Of a stretch of 64,000 bases of DNA, positions 55,664 to 64,000 are shown in pieces (the stretch's first letter is position 1; each line of letters opens with the position of its first letter). The stretch spans positions 7,006,001-7,070,000 of the forward strand of contig NZ_CP054923.1 of NCBI RefSeq assembly GCF_013364215.1. Reading direction: 5' to 3'. Under the pieces are notes generated by a model that worked only from the letters and a program-made list of their open reading frames with translations, did no database searches and was not told where the DNA came from. This DNA comes from Verrucosispora sp. NA02020. GTDB taxonomy: Bacteria; Actinomycetota; Actinomycetes; Mycobacteriales; Micromonosporaceae. The translations under genes and the position numbers were made by a program.

Positions 55664-57262
55664 ATGTCTGGTACCCCTGCCAGGCGTGACCGGACGCATC
55701 GACGGCGGCTCGTCCAGGCCGCCGTCCTCGCCACCGCTCTCGTCCTGCCGATGCTCGCCACCGCGACCCCCGCCGCGGCGGCCGACCGTCCCACCGTCCA
55801 GCCGCTCCCCGCCCACCTGGAGACCATCCGCGCCGCCGAGGCCACCGCGCTCTACGGCTCCGCCGCCGTCCGCCCACTCGACCAACGGCGTACCGCCCTG
55901 CTCACCATGGGCGACAGCCAGATTTCCGGCGAAGGGGTGGGCAACTACGTGCCCGGCACCCACCAGCCGGGCAACTGGTGTGACCGCTCCTACGACCAGG
56001 CGGTGTTCCGGACCGGCATCACCGCCGACGAGCGGTACAACATCGCCTGCTCGGGTGCCACTCCGTGGAACCTGGTGGCCGGCGGCCCGACCCAGCACAA
56101 CGAGCTGAACCAGGGTGACCACCTGGCGATCAAGGCCCGCAACACGAACATCAAGCTGATCTGGGTGGTGGCCGGGGCCAACGGCGACGGCACGATCCAG
56201 TTCGGCCCGGTCGCCACCGACTGCGCGCTGCGCCGGGTGCTGTTCCAGGGCCCCTGCTGGCCGACGTACACCGATCAGTGGACCGTCCGCACCGACGGCA
56301 GCCGGCGCGCCGTCGAGGAGGCGTTGACCGACATCCGCCGGACCATGACCGGGGCCGGCTACCTGCGTTCCGACTACGAGCTGGTGCTGATGTCGTACTC
56401 CAGCCCGGCCAGCCCCGACGTCGAGGACAACCCGAACTTCCCGGGCTGGTACGCGGGCGGCTGCCTGCTCTATCTGGCCGACGCCGCGTTCGCCCGGAAC
56501 AAGGCGGTACCGATGTTCGAGTCGGCGCTCCGGGCCGCCGCCGCCAACACCGGCACCCGCTATCTCGACGCGAGCCGCCTCTTCCACGGGCACGAGGTGT
56601 GCACCGACAGCACCTCCGTCCGGGGTCTCTACATCGAACTCGGCGTCTGGGACGAGAACGCGGCCCGCCAGTCCTTCCACCCCAACTACCGGGGCCACGG
56701 CATGTTCGCCCAGTGCATCACGCAGTTCTATGCCGCCGGCCAGGAACGGGGCACCTGCGTCGACCCGGCCAGCACCGGCAACGGCGTGCTCCAGTCCGGG
56801 CTGATGGAGTTCCGGCAGCTCCGCAACGCGGCCACCGGCACCTGCGTCGACGGCAAGGGCTACGACTCCCGCAACGGCACCGCACAGCAGTCGTACCGCT
56901 GCCACGGCGGACGCAACCAGGGCTTCTGGTACGACCAGGCCCGGCAGTCGCTGCACTCCGAGCTGTCCCACGACCGCTGCCTGGACGTCTCGGGTGGCAC
57001 CCTGAGCTCGGGCACGACGGTGAACGTCCACGACTGCCACGGCGGCGTCAACCAGCGGTTCGTGCTCGCCGGCAACCAACTCCGGGCCGCCGGCAACACC
57101 AACCTCTGCCTGGCCTTCGACAATCCGCTGCTGGGTACGCCCCGACTGCGGCTGGCCACCTGTTCGAGCAGTTCACGGCAGCAGTGGTCGTTCGAGTCGC
57201 GGTCGTTCGCCAACCCCGTCGGGTACGGCCGCGACGACTTCATCGGATCGCGGGTCTACTGA
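55664..57262 (+). CDS. secreted SGNH hydrolase with C-terminal ricin-B lectin (CBM13)
   Basis: A 532-residue exported enzyme. The signal peptide ends ATPAAAA-DR. The SGNH domain (about 75-365) has MGDSQISGEGVGN for the Ser block, a Gly at ACSGATPWN, VVAGANGDGT for the Asn block and SFHPNYRGHG for the catalytic His. A ricin-type beta-trefoil (about 385-532) has QxW-like repeats (NQGFWY, NQRFVL, RQQWSFE). It is probably an esterase acting on plant or fungal polysaccharide. AAGGAG sets the ATG 55664. Confidence 0.85.
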   Translation: MSGTPARRDRTHRRRLVQAAVLATALVLPMLATATPAAAADRPTVQPLPAHLETIRAAEATALYGSAAVRPLDQRRTALLTMGDSQISGEGVGNYVPGTHQPGNWCDRSYDQAVFRTGITADERYNIACSGATPWNLVAGGPTQHNELNQGDHLAIKARNTNIKLIWVVAGANGDGTIQFGPVATDCALRRVLFQGPCWPTYTDQWTVRTDGSRRAVEEALTDIRRTMTGAGYLRSDYELVLMSYSSPASPDVEDNPNFPGWYAGGCLLYLADAAFARNKAVPMFESALRAAAANTGTRYLDASRLFHGHEVCTDSTSVRGLYIELGVWDENAARQSFHPNYRGHGMFAQCITQFYAAGQERGTCVDPASTGNGVLQSGLMEFRQLRNAATGTCVDGKGYDSRNGTAQQSYRCHGGRNQGFWYDQARQSLHSELSHDRCLDVSGGTLSSGTTVNVHDCHGGVNQRFVLAGNQLRAAGNTNLCLAFDNPLLGTPRLRLATCSSSSRQQWSFESRSFANPVGYGRDDFIGSRVY

Positions 57263-57279
57263 TCCCGCACCGGTGACGA

Positions 57280-57309
57280 GGGAGCGGCCGTCGACGGACG
57301 GCCGCTCCC
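57280..57309. terminator. bidirectional hairpin
   Basis: GGGAGCGGCCGT-cgacgg-ACGGCCGCTCCC: 12-bp perfect stem, extendable outward (CCGGTGACGAG with CTCGTGACCGG, one mismatch). It lies between two convergent genes. Confidence 0.75.
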
Positions 57310-57383
57310 CGCTCGTGACCGGCACGCCGGTACCGGGGCGGCGTCGAACGGTGGCCGGCACCGCAGCAGCGGACCGTCGGGCG

Positions 57384-57896
57384 TCAGCGGGCGACGGCGG
57401 GATGCAGCGTGGCCGGCCGGACGGCGGCGGGCGTCTCGGCGACGGTGGCCACGACCCGGGGCAGCGCACTGCGCACCCGGGTGCGGAAGGCGTGGTTGAG
57501 CAGCGCGTCGAGCTGCCACACCTGCTTCGGGAACTGGGTGCGGACCAGGAACCGCTCACGGATCCCGTCGATCGCGGTGGCGGCCAGCTCCACCGAGTGC
57601 AGCCGTGGGTCGGGGCTCCAGGTGACGTGGCTCAGCTCGCGCAGTTCGGCGTTGAGGTGCAGCCGCAGGCGGTGCAGCACCGGCGTCTGCCGGGTCACCA
57701 CCAGCCGCCGGTGGGTGAGTAGGAGAAGGTAGTCCCCGGACATCGGCCGATCGGGTCGGCTGCACCGGGTGACCAGGATGGTGGCGTCGCCGGAACCCAC
57801 ACAGCGACGGAACACCGGCATGTGGCGCGTGGCGGTCTGCACCGCCAGGCCGGCCTCGGAGGCGGCCGGGAGGAACGTTCGGGAGAAGACGTCCAT
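57384..57896 (-). CDS. conserved actinobacterial protein of unknown function
   Basis: A 170-residue soluble protein: SGDYLLLLTHRRLVVTRQTPVLHRLRLHLNAELRELSHVTWSPDPRLHSVELAATAIDGIRERF. The strand pattern (LLLTHRRLVV, ELRELSHVTW) resembles a bacterial PH-like or GRAM-like barrel. The start ATG 57896 overlaps a candidate regulatory region CCATGACGTG. Function unknown; it converges with the SGNH esterase gene. Confidence 0.6.
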   Translation of the reverse strand: MDVFSRTFLPAASEAGLAVQTATRHMPVFRRCVGSGDATILVTRCSRPDRPMSGDYLLLLTHRRLVVTRQTPVLHRLRLHLNAELRELSHVTWSPDPRLHSVELAATAIDGIRERFLVRTQFPKQVWQLDALLNHAFRTRVRSALPRVVATVAETPAAVRPATLHPAVAR

Positions 57897-58012
57897 GACG
57901 TGCCCAACGACGATGTTCGCTGGGTGACGTGGCTCACGGACATGCTTTTTGCAAATTCCACGTTACGTCTTGCAGCCCCGCCGAGCCCCTCGGCGGGCGT
58001 CCCGTGACCGGC

Positions 58013-59011
58013 TCAGGCGAACTCGGTGACCAGCAGTTCGTCCAGCCAGCCGGGCACGCTGGCGGCGAACTCGGCGCGCCTCGGGTCGGTGGTGTCCAGC
58101 GCCCGACGCCAGGACAGCGCCCGGCTGACCATCGTCACCCCGGCCGCGACCTCGGCGAGCCGGAGCAGGGTCGACCGGTCACCGCGATCCGTCCACGGCT
58201 CCAGGTACGCGTCGCGCAGCCGATCCAGCGCCGGGTCCCCGGCGTCGAGACCGCTGACGTACGCGACCGATCGCAGCGTCACCAGCAGCGTGCCGAACGG
58301 GTGCGCCACCGACGCGTCACCCCAGTCGAAGAACCGGTGGCCGTCGCCGGTCGCGAAGACGTTCCCGTCGTGCAGGTCGTCGTGCTGGACAGTGGGCCCG
58401 ATCAGGCCGTCGGCCAGCAACCGGCACCGCTGCGCGTACTCCGGCAGCAGGGACCGCAACCGGTCACGCGCCTCGGTGGTGAGCCCGTCCGGGGTGTCCA
58501 GCAGCAGAGCCGCGTCGTCGTCGAGCAACTCCGTGAGATGCGCCGGCAACGCCGCCGGCCGATGATCGGGTACGCCGAGGGCGAGCAGTTCGTCGACGTG
58601 CGCGGCGGTGGCCCGTTGCAGCTCGGCGTACTCGGGCAGGATCCGTTCCCACCGGGCCGGGTCCGGCGCGCCGGCCAGCGCCTCACGTAGCGTCGCGCCG
58701 CCGTGCGGCCACAGCGCCCAGCGCCGCCGGGTGTCCACCGCGATCGGGTCGAGCACCCGTCCGGGCGCCAGCCGGGCCAGCGCGGCGGACAGTGCCGTCT
58801 CGAAGCCGGTCCCCGCCGCGTTCGCCTTGAACCACACGTCACCGGCGTCGGTCGGCACCCGCCAGATCAACGCCCACGGCCGGACGCGCGGCTCGACCGG
58901 GCCGGTGATCCGCTGCCCGGTGCCGGCGAGCGCCTCGGCCACCCATTCCCACGCGGCGGCGCGCCACGTGCGGTCGTCCCAGTCGGTGTGCGATGCGGTC
59001 GCGGCGGTCAC
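58013..59011 (-). CDS. aminoglycoside-phosphotransferase-family kinase
   Basis: A 332-residue protein of the APH/choline kinase fold: WFKANAAGTGFETALSAALA (Lys and Glu of the N-lobe), VQHDDLHDGNVF (Brenner motif with catalytic Asp and metal Asn) and FFDWGDASVAHPF (second metal Asp). Its substrate is probably a small metabolite rather than an aminoglycoside. Confidence 0.85.
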   Translation of the reverse strand: MTAATASHTDWDDRTWRAAAWEWVAEALAGTGQRITGPVEPRVRPWALIWRVPTDAGDVWFKANAAGTGFETALSAALARLAPGRVLDPIAVDTRRRWALWPHGGATLREALAGAPDPARWERILPEYAELQRATAAHVDELLALGVPDHRPAALPAHLTELLDDDAALLLDTPDGLTTEARDRLRSLLPEYAQRCRLLADGLIGPTVQHDDLHDGNVFATGDGHRFFDWGDASVAHPFGTLLVTLRSVAYVSGLDAGDPALDRLRDAYLEPWTDRGDRSTLLRLAEVAAGVTMVSRALSWRRALDTTDPRRAEFAASVPGWLDELLVTEFA

Positions 59012-59066
59012 GAGGGCACGCTAACCTCCGCCGGAGTCGGCCCGCGACGGGTTTACGGCGTACGGG

Positions 59067-60239
59067 TCAGAGCAGCTCGACGATGGTGGCGTTGGCCATC
59101 CCGCCGCCCTCGCACATGGTCTGGAGGCCGTAACGCACCCCGTTGTCGCGCATGTGGGCGAGCATCGTCGTCATGATCCGGGCACCGGACCCGCCGAGCG
59201 GATGCCCCAACGCGATGGCACCACCCCGCGGGTTGAGCCGCTCCGGGTCCGCCTCGGTCTCCGCCAACCAGGCCAGCGGCACCGGGGCGAACGCCTCGTT
59301 CACCTCGTACACCCCGATCTCCTCGATGCCCAGCCCCGCGCGGCGCAGCGCCTTCGCGGTGGCCGGGATCGGCGCGGTGAGCATGGTGACCGGGTCGTCG
59401 GCGGCGACCACGGCGGTGTGCACCCGGGCCAGCGGACGCAGGCCGTGCCGGCTGGCCCACTCGCTGGTGGTGACGGCGAGCGCCGCCGCGCCGTCGGAGA
59501 TCTGCGAGGCCGAGCCGGCGGTGACCACGCCCTCCGGGTGGAACGGGGTGGCCAGTTCGCCGAGCTTCTCCAGCGAGGTGTTCCGGCGGATGCCCTCGTC
59601 CGCGGTGAACTTACCGCCGTCGGCCAGCGGCACCGGGGCCAGCTCGGCCTCGAACGCCCCGGCGTCCTGGGCGGCGGCGGCCTTCTCGTGGCTGGCCAAC
59701 GCGAACTCGTCGAGCTGGGTCCGGGACAACCGCCAGCGGCGGGCGATCAGCTCCGCACCGACGCCCTGGTTGAACGGCAGCGCCGAGTCCTCCGCGACCC
59801 CTTCGACGCCTTGGTAGCGGGCCAGGATCTGGCCGCTGAACGGCAGTCCGCCCGCCGCGCTGGACCCCATCGGGACCCGGGTCATCGACTCGACACCGCC
59901 GGCCACCACCAGGTCGGCCTGCCCGGAGAGCACGGTGGCGGCGGCGAAGTGCAGGGCCTGCTGGCTGGAGCCGCACTGCCGGTCCACCGTGGTGCCGGGC
60001 ACCGACTCGGGCCAGCCGGCCGCGAGCACGGCGTTGCGCGCGACGTTCCACGACTGCTCGCCGACCTGGGAGACGCAGCCCCAGACCACGTCGTCGACGA
60101 GCGTCGGGTCGATGCCGGTGCGTTCGGCGAGGGCGCGCAGCACGTGTGCCGACAGGTCCACCGGGTGCACCGTGGCCAGGCTGCCCTTGCGCCGCCCGAC
60201 CGGGGTACGCACCGCGCCGACGATAACCGCGTCACTCAT
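59067..60239 (-). CDS. acetyl-CoA acetyltransferase (thiolase)
   Basis: A 390-residue thiolase. Catalytic Cys in TVDRQCGSSQQ, GGVESMTRVPM, NEAFAPVPLAW, His in GGAIALGHPLGGSGARI, and Cys in QTMCEGGGMANA. The full length and the intact set of residues support an active condensing or degradative enzyme. It stands alone without other beta-oxidation genes. Confidence 0.93.
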   Translation of the reverse strand: MSDAVIVGAVRTPVGRRKGSLATVHPVDLSAHVLRALAERTGIDPTLVDDVVWGCVSQVGEQSWNVARNAVLAAGWPESVPGTTVDRQCGSSQQALHFAAATVLSGQADLVVAGGVESMTRVPMGSSAAGGLPFSGQILARYQGVEGVAEDSALPFNQGVGAELIARRWRLSRTQLDEFALASHEKAAAAQDAGAFEAELAPVPLADGGKFTADEGIRRNTSLEKLGELATPFHPEGVVTAGSASQISDGAAALAVTTSEWASRHGLRPLARVHTAVVAADDPVTMLTAPIPATAKALRRAGLGIEEIGVYEVNEAFAPVPLAWLAETEADPERLNPRGGAIALGHPLGGSGARIMTTMLAHMRDNGVRYGLQTMCEGGGMANATIVELL

Positions 60240-60351
60240 GTCTACTCCCCGGTAACTTGGGCTGCTCCCGATCCTACGCCGCCGTCCCGGCGACGTCGCC
60301 GCCCGTGGGCACCGGCATGCCGGTCACCCGCCGCGCTGGCATGCTGGTCGG

Positions 60352-60786
60352 GTGACGTTCGAGACGGTCGCCCGCCAGTGGCGGGTACGCCCCGCCCTGC
60401 CGATCCTCAAGCTGGCCGGCGCGGTCGGCGTACTGGCCCTGGGACTGCTGCTCGCCGACGGTGACCTGCTCCGGCCGGCACTCGGCGTGCTGGCCGGCGC
60501 GGCCCTCGCCGCCTGGGGCGTACGGGACCTGGTCGCACCGGTCCGTCTCGCCGTCGCACCGGACGGCGTCACCGTGCCGACGGGGTGGTGGACCGCGCGA
60601 CGGCACCTGCCCTGGTCGACGATCGAGACCATCGAGGTGAACCGCCGAGCCGGGCGCGGGGGGAGCGGGCCGGTGTTGGAGATCGATGCCGGCGAGTCGC
60701 TGCACCTGTTCACCCGGCAGGACCTCGACGCCGACCCCGACGAGGTGGCCGACGCTCTGCGGGCCGCCCGCCCGACGACCGCCTGA
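60352..60786 (+). CDS. membrane protein with PH-like domain
   Basis: A 144-residue protein starting at GTG 60352. Two helices (about 18-36 and 42-60) are followed by a PH-like domain (LAVAPDGVTVPTGWWTARRHLPWSTIETIEVNR...ESLHLFTRQDLD). The W-x-I-x-x-I-E pattern is that of small bacterial PH domains. It ends 4 bases before the stop of the opposing rhomboid gene. Confidence 0.7.
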   Translation: MTFETVARQWRVRPALPILKLAGAVGVLALGLLLADGDLLRPALGVLAGAALAAWGVRDLVAPVRLAVAPDGVTVPTGWWTARRHLPWSTIETIEVNRRAGRGGSGPVLEIDAGESLHLFTRQDLDADPDEVADALRAARPTTA

Positions 60787-60790
60787 CCCC

Positions 60791-61702
60791 TCAGCCGAGC
60801 AGGGTGAAGGTGCGGAACAGGGCCAGCACCAGCAGCACCACCAGCAAGAACGCGCCACCGGTCGCCTGCACCAGCGTCCGGTGGGACCGGGGTGCGTACG
60901 CCAGCACCAGCGCCATCAGCGCGCCGAAGACCAGACCGCCCAGGTGACCGGCGATCGAGATCTGCGGCACGGTGAACGTGAAGATCAGGTTGATCACCAG
61001 GATCGGCACGATGGCCGAGGTGTCCCGACCCAGCCGCCGCATGATCACGAAGGTCGCCGCGAAGAGGCCGAAGATGGCCGTCGAGGCACCGGCCGACATC
61101 TGGTTGGGCGCGCTGAACACGTACACGGCGACGTTGCCGCCGAAACCGGCGATGAAGTAGAGCGCGATGAAGCGCAGTGGCCCGAGCACCGCCTCCAGCG
61201 AGCGACCGAGGACCCAGAGCGCCCACATGTTGAGCAGCAGGTGCACCACGCCGTAGTGCAGGAACATCGCGGTGACCAGGCGATACCACTGGCCCTCGGC
61301 GACGCCGCCGATGCTGCCGTCGAGGAACATCGCCCGACCGAGCACCGCACCCCACTCGGTCAACGGGGTGCTCCCGCCGAGCAGACCGCCGAAACCGGTG
61401 CCGCCGGCCGCCGCGTCCCCGCCCCGGTCCGAGGCGATGGAGATCAGCATCACCACGAGGTTGATGCCGATCAGCGTCTTGGTCACGTACCCGAGCCGAC
61501 CGGTCTCGCCACCACCGAAGGCGGTGCGCGCCGGGCGTACGCTCCGACGTCCCTGCGCCACGCACTCCGGGCACTGGAACCCGACCGACGCCTCGTTCAT
61601 GCAGTCCGGGCAGATCGACCGGTCGCACCGGGTGCACCGGACGTACGTCTCCCGGCCCGGATGGCGGTAACAGACCGGGGTGGTCGGCGGGGATTCGCTC
61701 AC
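60791..61702 (-). CDS. rhomboid-family intramembrane serine protease with N-terminal zinc ribbon
   Basis: A 303-residue protein: N-terminal Cys/His motif (CYRHPGRETYVRCTRCDRSICPDCM, FQCPEC), then six helices. Catalytic Ser in GASTAIFG and His in SIAGHLGGLVFG; YRLVTAMFLHYGVVHLLLNM gives the oxyanion helix. This is the usual actinobacterial arrangement. The substrate is unknown. Confidence 0.9.
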   Translation of the reverse strand: MSESPPTTPVCYRHPGRETYVRCTRCDRSICPDCMNEASVGFQCPECVAQGRRSVRPARTAFGGGETGRLGYVTKTLIGINLVVMLISIASDRGGDAAAGGTGFGGLLGGSTPLTEWGAVLGRAMFLDGSIGGVAEGQWYRLVTAMFLHYGVVHLLLNMWALWVLGRSLEAVLGPLRFIALYFIAGFGGNVAVYVFSAPNQMSAGASTAIFGLFAATFVIMRRLGRDTSAIVPILVINLIFTFTVPQISIAGHLGGLVFGALMALVLAYAPRSHRTLVQATGGAFLLVVLLVLALFRTFTLLG

Positions 61703-61792
61703 CGGGTGCCCCAGGTGCCCGAGCGCTCAGTCATGCGAGCAAAGGTACCTCGGCCCACCGATCGGACGGGTCAGGCGACCGTCCGGCCGGTC

Positions 61793-61828
61793 GGTGCCCG
61801 CCGCGCCCAGGCCCGGGCGGCGGGCACC
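61793..61828 (-). terminator. hairpin after cyclophilin gene
   Basis: GGTGCCCGCC/GGCGGGCACC: 10-bp stem with a 16-base loop, 18 bases past the stop of the minus-strand peptidyl-prolyl isomerase. Confidence 0.6.
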
Positions 61829-61845
61829 ACCTGTGGCGGCCGGTG

Positions 61846-62376
61846 TCAGGCCGGCTGCCGCTCGATCTCGACGCGCTCGATGACCACGTCCTGCAGCGGC
61901 CGGTCGCTCGGACCGGTCGGCGTGTTGGCGATCGAGTCGATCACCTTCGCGGACTGCTCGTCGGCCACCGCACCGAAGATGGTGTGCCGGTTGTTCAGGT
62001 GCGGGGTCGGCGCGACCGTGATGAAGAACTGCGAACCGTTGGTGCCGGGCCCGGCGTTCGCCATCGCCAGCAGGTACGGCCGGTCGAACCGCAGCTCCGG
62101 GTGGAACTCGTCGGCGAAGGTGTAACCCGGGCCACCGCGACCGGTTCCGGTCGGGTCGCCCATCTGGACCATGAAGCCGCTGATCACGCGGTGCGAGATG
62201 GTGCCGTCGTAGTACGGGCTGTTGCCCGGCTTGCCGGTCCGCGGGTCGGTGTACTCACGCGTGCCCTCGGCCAGGTCGACGAAGTTACGCACCGTCTTCG
62301 GCGCGTGGTTCGGGAAGAGTTCCAGCCTGATCGGGCCGGCGTTGGTGTGCAAGGTGGCGTAGACAGCCTCGGCCAC
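61846..62376 (-). CDS. cyclophilin-type peptidyl-prolyl cis-trans isomerase
   Basis: A 176-residue PPIase: LFPNHAPKTVRNFVDLAEG, YYDGTISHRVISGFMVQMGDPTGTGRGGPGYTF, NAGPGTNGSQFFITVAPTPHLNNRHTIFG. The Arg, Phe, Gln and His active-site residues are kept; the usual Trp is His. It is cytoplasmic, without a signal peptide. Confidence 0.95.
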   Translation of the reverse strand: MAEAVYATLHTNAGPIRLELFPNHAPKTVRNFVDLAEGTREYTDPRTGKPGNSPYYDGTISHRVISGFMVQMGDPTGTGRGGPGYTFADEFHPELRFDRPYLLAMANAGPGTNGSQFFITVAPTPHLNNRHTIFGAVADEQSAKVIDSIANTPTGPSDRPLQDVVIERVEIERQPA

Positions 62377-62492
62377 GGGTACTCCTTACTCGTTGGTCAG
62401 TTCCTTGCGGATCCTCCCATGTGCCCGATCTGGACATGCGGAGGCATCCGAAGGTGGAGGATGAGACGAAGCAACTCCCAGGAGGTGGGACC

Positions 62493-63251
62493 GTGTTTGG
62501 AATCGGGCGCCGCAGGACTGAGGGGCAGTTGGCCCGGGCCGAGCTCAACCAGGGGATCGGTCACCTGAGGCTCGCCGCCACGCACGCGGCGAAGGGAGCC
62601 GGGTCCACTGTCGGCCCGCGCGTCCAGACGGCGCGTGACGCGGTGGCACCGACCGCGATGCTGGTCCGGGACCGTGCCGCGAGTGGCCTCGCCACCACGG
62701 CCGCCGCGATGGCACCGCTGGCGCTGGCCGTGCGCCACGCACAGGCCGAGGCCGCCGGTCGGGCCGCGTCGGGCAAGAAGGTCGTCGCCAAGCAGGCCGC
62801 GGCCGCCAGGAAGGTCAAGGCGAAGAACATGAAGAAGATGAAGCGGAAGAAGTCCCGCCGCAGCGGGACCATGCTGGCCGGGATGCTCGCCGCCGGCGTC
62901 GTGGCCGGGCTGGCCGGTGCGATCGCCCTGCGACGTCACCGCGAACAGCAGGAGTGGACCGAGTACGACGCGACCACCGCGCTGGAGCCGATGCACGAGG
63001 AGGTGGAGACCATCGAGGTGCGTACGGCCGCCCCGTCGGGCGTCGCGAAGGCGTCGACCGGAGCCGGCAGCTCGGCAGTGGTCTCCGGTGACAGCGCGTC
63101 GACCACCGCGCCGCCGAAGCCGTCCCCGGTGACGCCGACGGACAAGGTGCCGTCGGTCGCCGAGGGTGCACGGACCACCAGCGGTCGTCCCGCCGACGAC
63201 CTGACCACCGCCCTGAGCAAGGCGCCCAGCAAGTCCAACGGGCGCGCCTGA
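62493..63251 (+). CDS. Ala/Lys-rich membrane-anchored protein, possibly DUF5324-like
   Basis: A 252-residue protein from GTG 62493, with AGGAGG 8 bases upstream. A helical Ala-rich part (about 15-110) leads to a very basic block (KKVVAKQAAAARKVKAKNMKKMKRKKSRR) and one membrane helix (about 130-150, TMLAGMLAAGVVAGLAGAIAL). The tail is acidic and Ser/Thr/Pro-rich. The architecture resembles the DUF5324 family of streptomycetes. It could link envelope and nucleoid; function unknown. Confidence 0.65.
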   Translation: MFGIGRRRTEGQLARAELNQGIGHLRLAATHAAKGAGSTVGPRVQTARDAVAPTAMLVRDRAASGLATTAAAMAPLALAVRHAQAEAAGRAASGKKVVAKQAAAARKVKAKNMKKMKRKKSRRSGTMLAGMLAAGVVAGLAGAIALRRHREQQEWTEYDATTALEPMHEEVETIEVRTAAPSGVAKASTGAGSSAVVSGDSASTTAPPKPSPVTPTDKVPSVAEGARTTSGRPADDLTTALSKAPSKSNGRA

Positions 63252-63267
63252 TTTCGCGGTCCCGCCT

Positions 63268-63292
63268 CCGCCCCGCCACCTCGGCGGGGCGG
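63268..63292. terminator. bidirectional hairpin
   Basis: CCGCCCCGCC-acctc-GGCGGGGCGG: 10-bp perfect stem with a 5-base loop between convergent genes. Confidence 0.7.
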
Positions 63293-63305
63293 GCGGGCTG
63301 CGGGT

Positions 63306-64000
63306 TCAGAGCCAGTCGTTACGGCGGAACCACCGGTAGAGCGTCAGCGAGATGGTGAGCATCAACGCCAGGACCACCGGATAGCCGTACACGATCTTCA
63401 ACTCGGGCATGAACTCGAAGTTCATGCCGTATATCCCGGCGATCGCCGTCCACACCGCCGCGATGGCGGCCCAGGCGGCGATCTTGCGCATGTCGTTGTT
63501 CTGGTCGACGGTCACCTGGGCCAGTCGGGCCTGCAGGATCGAGTTCAACAGGTCGTCGTACGAGTTGACCTGCTCGACGGTGCGGCTGAGGTGGTCCTGC
63601 ACGTCGCGGAAGTAGCGGCGGACCTCCTTGGGCACCTCGCGGTTCATCTGGGCGGTGAGCGCGAGCAACGGCCGCTGCAACGGCATCACCGCCCGCTTGA
63701 ACTCCACCAGCTCCCGCTTCATCTGATAGATCCGCTGGATCCGGCCGCTGGCCTGCCGGTCGAAGACCTCCGTCTCCAGCACGTCCATGTCGTCCTCAAG
63801 CTGGTCGGCGACCTCCAGATACAGGTCGACGACCCGGTCGGTGATCGCGTACGCGACCGCCCAGGGACCGTGCAGCAGCAGCTCCCGCCGGGCCTCCAAC
63901 TCCTCGCGGACCGGCGCCAGACGGCAGGCGTCCCCGTGGCGGACGCTGATCAGGAAGTGCGGGCCGATGAAGAGCATCACCTGCCCGGTCTCCACCACGT
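63306..64000 (-). CDS. corA: CorA-family magnesium transporter, N-terminus outside window
   Basis: The visible C-terminal ~230 residues contain ETGQVMLFIGPHFLISVRHG of the soluble domain, the long stalk helix (about residues 100-165) and two membrane helices, with the signature GMN in IYGMNFEFMPEL and the basic end YRWFRRNDWL. CorA imports Mg2+ or Co2+ as a pentamer. The frame runs off the right edge, so the start is not here. Confidence 0.92.
   Translation of the reverse strand, partial: VVETGQVMLFIGPHFLISVRHGDACRLAPVREELEARRELLLHGPWAVAYAITDRVVDLYLEVADQLEDDMDVLETEVFDRQASGRIQRIYQMKRELVEFKRAVMPLQRPLLALTAQMNREVPKEVRRYFRDVQDHLSRTVEQVNSYDDLLNSILQARLAQVTVDQNNDMRKIAAWAAIAAVWTAIAGIYGMNFEFMPELKIVYGYPVVLALMLTISLTLYRWFRRNDWL

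Overview
The window is high-GC DNA (long C/G-ended codon runs, GTG starts, tightly packed ORFs) that looks like the chromosome of a mycelial actinobacterium. Many products (small coupled genes at 12.3-13.0 kb, GATCATGGAC/TTGATCAA palindromes, secreted lectin-tailed hydrolases, trypsin/NTPase conflict proteins) point to Micromonosporaceae, most likely Micromonospora or a close relative. The genus is an inference from pattern memory; no rRNA or marker gene is present to prove it.

Layout. 0-1.5 kb: the C-terminal end of an NB-ARC/AfsR-type regulator and an arginase-fold enzyme. 1.6-7.7 kb: a secreted surface locus (nuclease/5'-nucleotidase, WxL-like protein, membrane-anchored DUF916 protein). 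7.7-10.8 kb: a coupled cNMP-domain histidine kinase and a receiver/thioredoxin-reductase-like fusion. 10.9-13.8 kb: a MerR regulator, an AlpA-like protein, three translationally coupled small genes and an alpha/beta hydrolase. 13.7-16 kb: a divergent TetR/SDR pair with twin operators, and a lipoprotein. 16-17.4 kb: a NicO metal transporter and its secreted partner. 17.4-20.2 kb: a second surface locus (purple-acid-phosphatase-like enzyme plus a second WxL-like protein). 20.4-28.6 kb: housekeeping and secreted genes, including MetAP with an XRE regulator, an M14 carboxypeptidase and a second TetR/reductase pair. 28.6-32.6 kb: two acyltransferase-3 membrane proteins. 32.6-36.9 kb: a block of three genes each broken where it meets the next (TerC, GH10 xylanase/CBM13/GH62, trypsin-NTPase-TPR). 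36.9-38 kb: a trypco1-type gene and tRNA-Arg and tRNA-Ser. 38-45 kb: a long disordered protein, a CPBP protease, a flavohaemoglobin, an XRE-peptide deformylase fusion and a FhuF-like reductase behind an iron box. 45-55.5 kb: membrane glycosyltransferases, a methyltransferase, a PEBP protein, tRNA-Ser, quinone oxidoreductase/SoxR and a split transketolase. 55.6-64 kb: an SGNH/ricin esterase, a thiolase, rhomboid, cyclophilin and CorA.

The most interesting biology is a duplicated surface module. In both copies a secreted phosphoesterase carrying the same ~94-residue C-terminal domain is followed by a conserved hairpin and then a WxL-like protein; the two WxL-like proteins are about 85% identical. 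One copy also carries a DUF916 protein of the kind that partners WxL proteins in Firmicutes. The second notable point is the rearranged or misassembled segment between about 33.38 and 34.66 kb.

No transposase, integrase, CRISPR array or rRNA operon was seen.
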